NCBI RefSeq assembly: GCF_001685485.1
Contig: NZ_BDEL01000001.1
Location: 2,849,501-2,913,500, forward strand
Origin: Formosa haliotis
GTDB taxonomy: Bacteria > Bacteroidota > Bacteroidia > Flavobacteriales > Flavobacteriaceae
Direction: 5' to 3'
Length of the DNA stretch: 64,000 bases
The notes under the pieces are model-generated. The model was not told the origin of the DNA. It ran no database searches and saw only the letters and a program-made list of their open reading frames with translations. Both the position numbers and the translations under genes were made by a program. Positions within the stretch are counted from its first letter, which is position 1; every line of letters starts with the position of its first letter. This document shows, piece by piece, positions 63,945 to 64,000 of this stretch.

Positions 63945-64000
63945 GTTGGCAGCAAGTTGACCCCAAAATAACGTGAGTAAGAAAAAGAAAAAATATTATG

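Larger units (their letters stand above)
60930..63951 (+). repeat. attC-like site 5, split by IS110 and IS1182
   Basis: Three pieces: TGCCAACA at 60930-60937, 62164-62279 (ACGTATATAA to CATATACAAACCC) and GTTGGCA at 63945-63951. Together they make 131 nt, the same length as sites 1-4, and the middle part carries the conserved TTAGTGCTTAAA block. Confidence 0.75.

Overview
The window is AT-rich and carries the gene set and habits of a Flavobacteriaceae genome (phylum Bacteroidota). Signs of this are a type IX secretion (T9SS) C-terminal sorting domain on a large metallopeptidase, SCK/SCN-type lipoprotein signals, TAnnTTTG -7 promoter boxes, an OlsF-type fused acyltransferase and a DUF4286-rsmA-mgtE cluster. 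No species-level call is possible from the sequence alone.

Positions 1-45800 are mostly ordinary core chromosome: an EamA transporter end, tex and an HDAC-like gene, an NlpE/META lipoprotein, metG, an LD-carboxypeptidase, an S9 peptidase, yraN, two 2-hydroxyacid dehydrogenases, an OsmC protein, mfd with a TlpA-like gene, fbp, an aspartate kinase, olsF-like, an AsmA protein, DUF4286-rsmA-mgtE, a TPR protein, serS, ribF with a frameshifted HTTM protein, a secreted M12-type metallopeptidase, pth, rplY and prs. Small oddities are an orphan formyltransferase at 7.8-8.6 kb, a duplicated dehydrogenase 3' end at 14.1 kb and a coiled-coil/DUF4870 fusion at 28 kb.

Positions 45950-54201 form a tRNA-Leu hotspot. 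A broken copy of the tRNA 5' half, interrupted by two small palindromes, precedes a GIY-YIG gene and then an intact tRNA-Leu(CAA). The last bases of this tRNA (46382-46399) are repeated exactly at 54184-54201. They bound a 7.8-kb integrative element whose genes all lie on the minus strand: tyrosine integrase, small proteins, an excisionase-like HTH protein, a winged-helix protein, a replication initiator and a run of small unknown or virion-like proteins. It has no terminase, portal or capsid gene and may be a phage satellite or cryptic integrative element. Repeated motifs near both ends look like integrase arm sites and shared operators.

Positions 54753-64000 are the most unusual part: an integron-like cassette array. 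Single plus-strand ORFs (lipoprotein, DUF2971, second lipoprotein, PIN-like protein, unknown helical protein) are separated by folded repeats of 131-134 nt that behave like attC sites. For each cassette the variable bases after GTT at the left end are the reverse complement of the variable bases before AAC at the right end, as expected if each cassette was once a circle recombined at GTT. No integron integrase is in the window. IS3, IS110 and IS1182 elements have invaded the array; IS110 and IS1182 both sit inside the same attC-like site.

Six genes appear to be broken by a one-base loss, nearly always in a short homopolymer (near 8945, 37790, 54991, 59430 and 61080, plus the start region of a small membrane protein that is the first of these). 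This may reflect sequencing error rather than biology.
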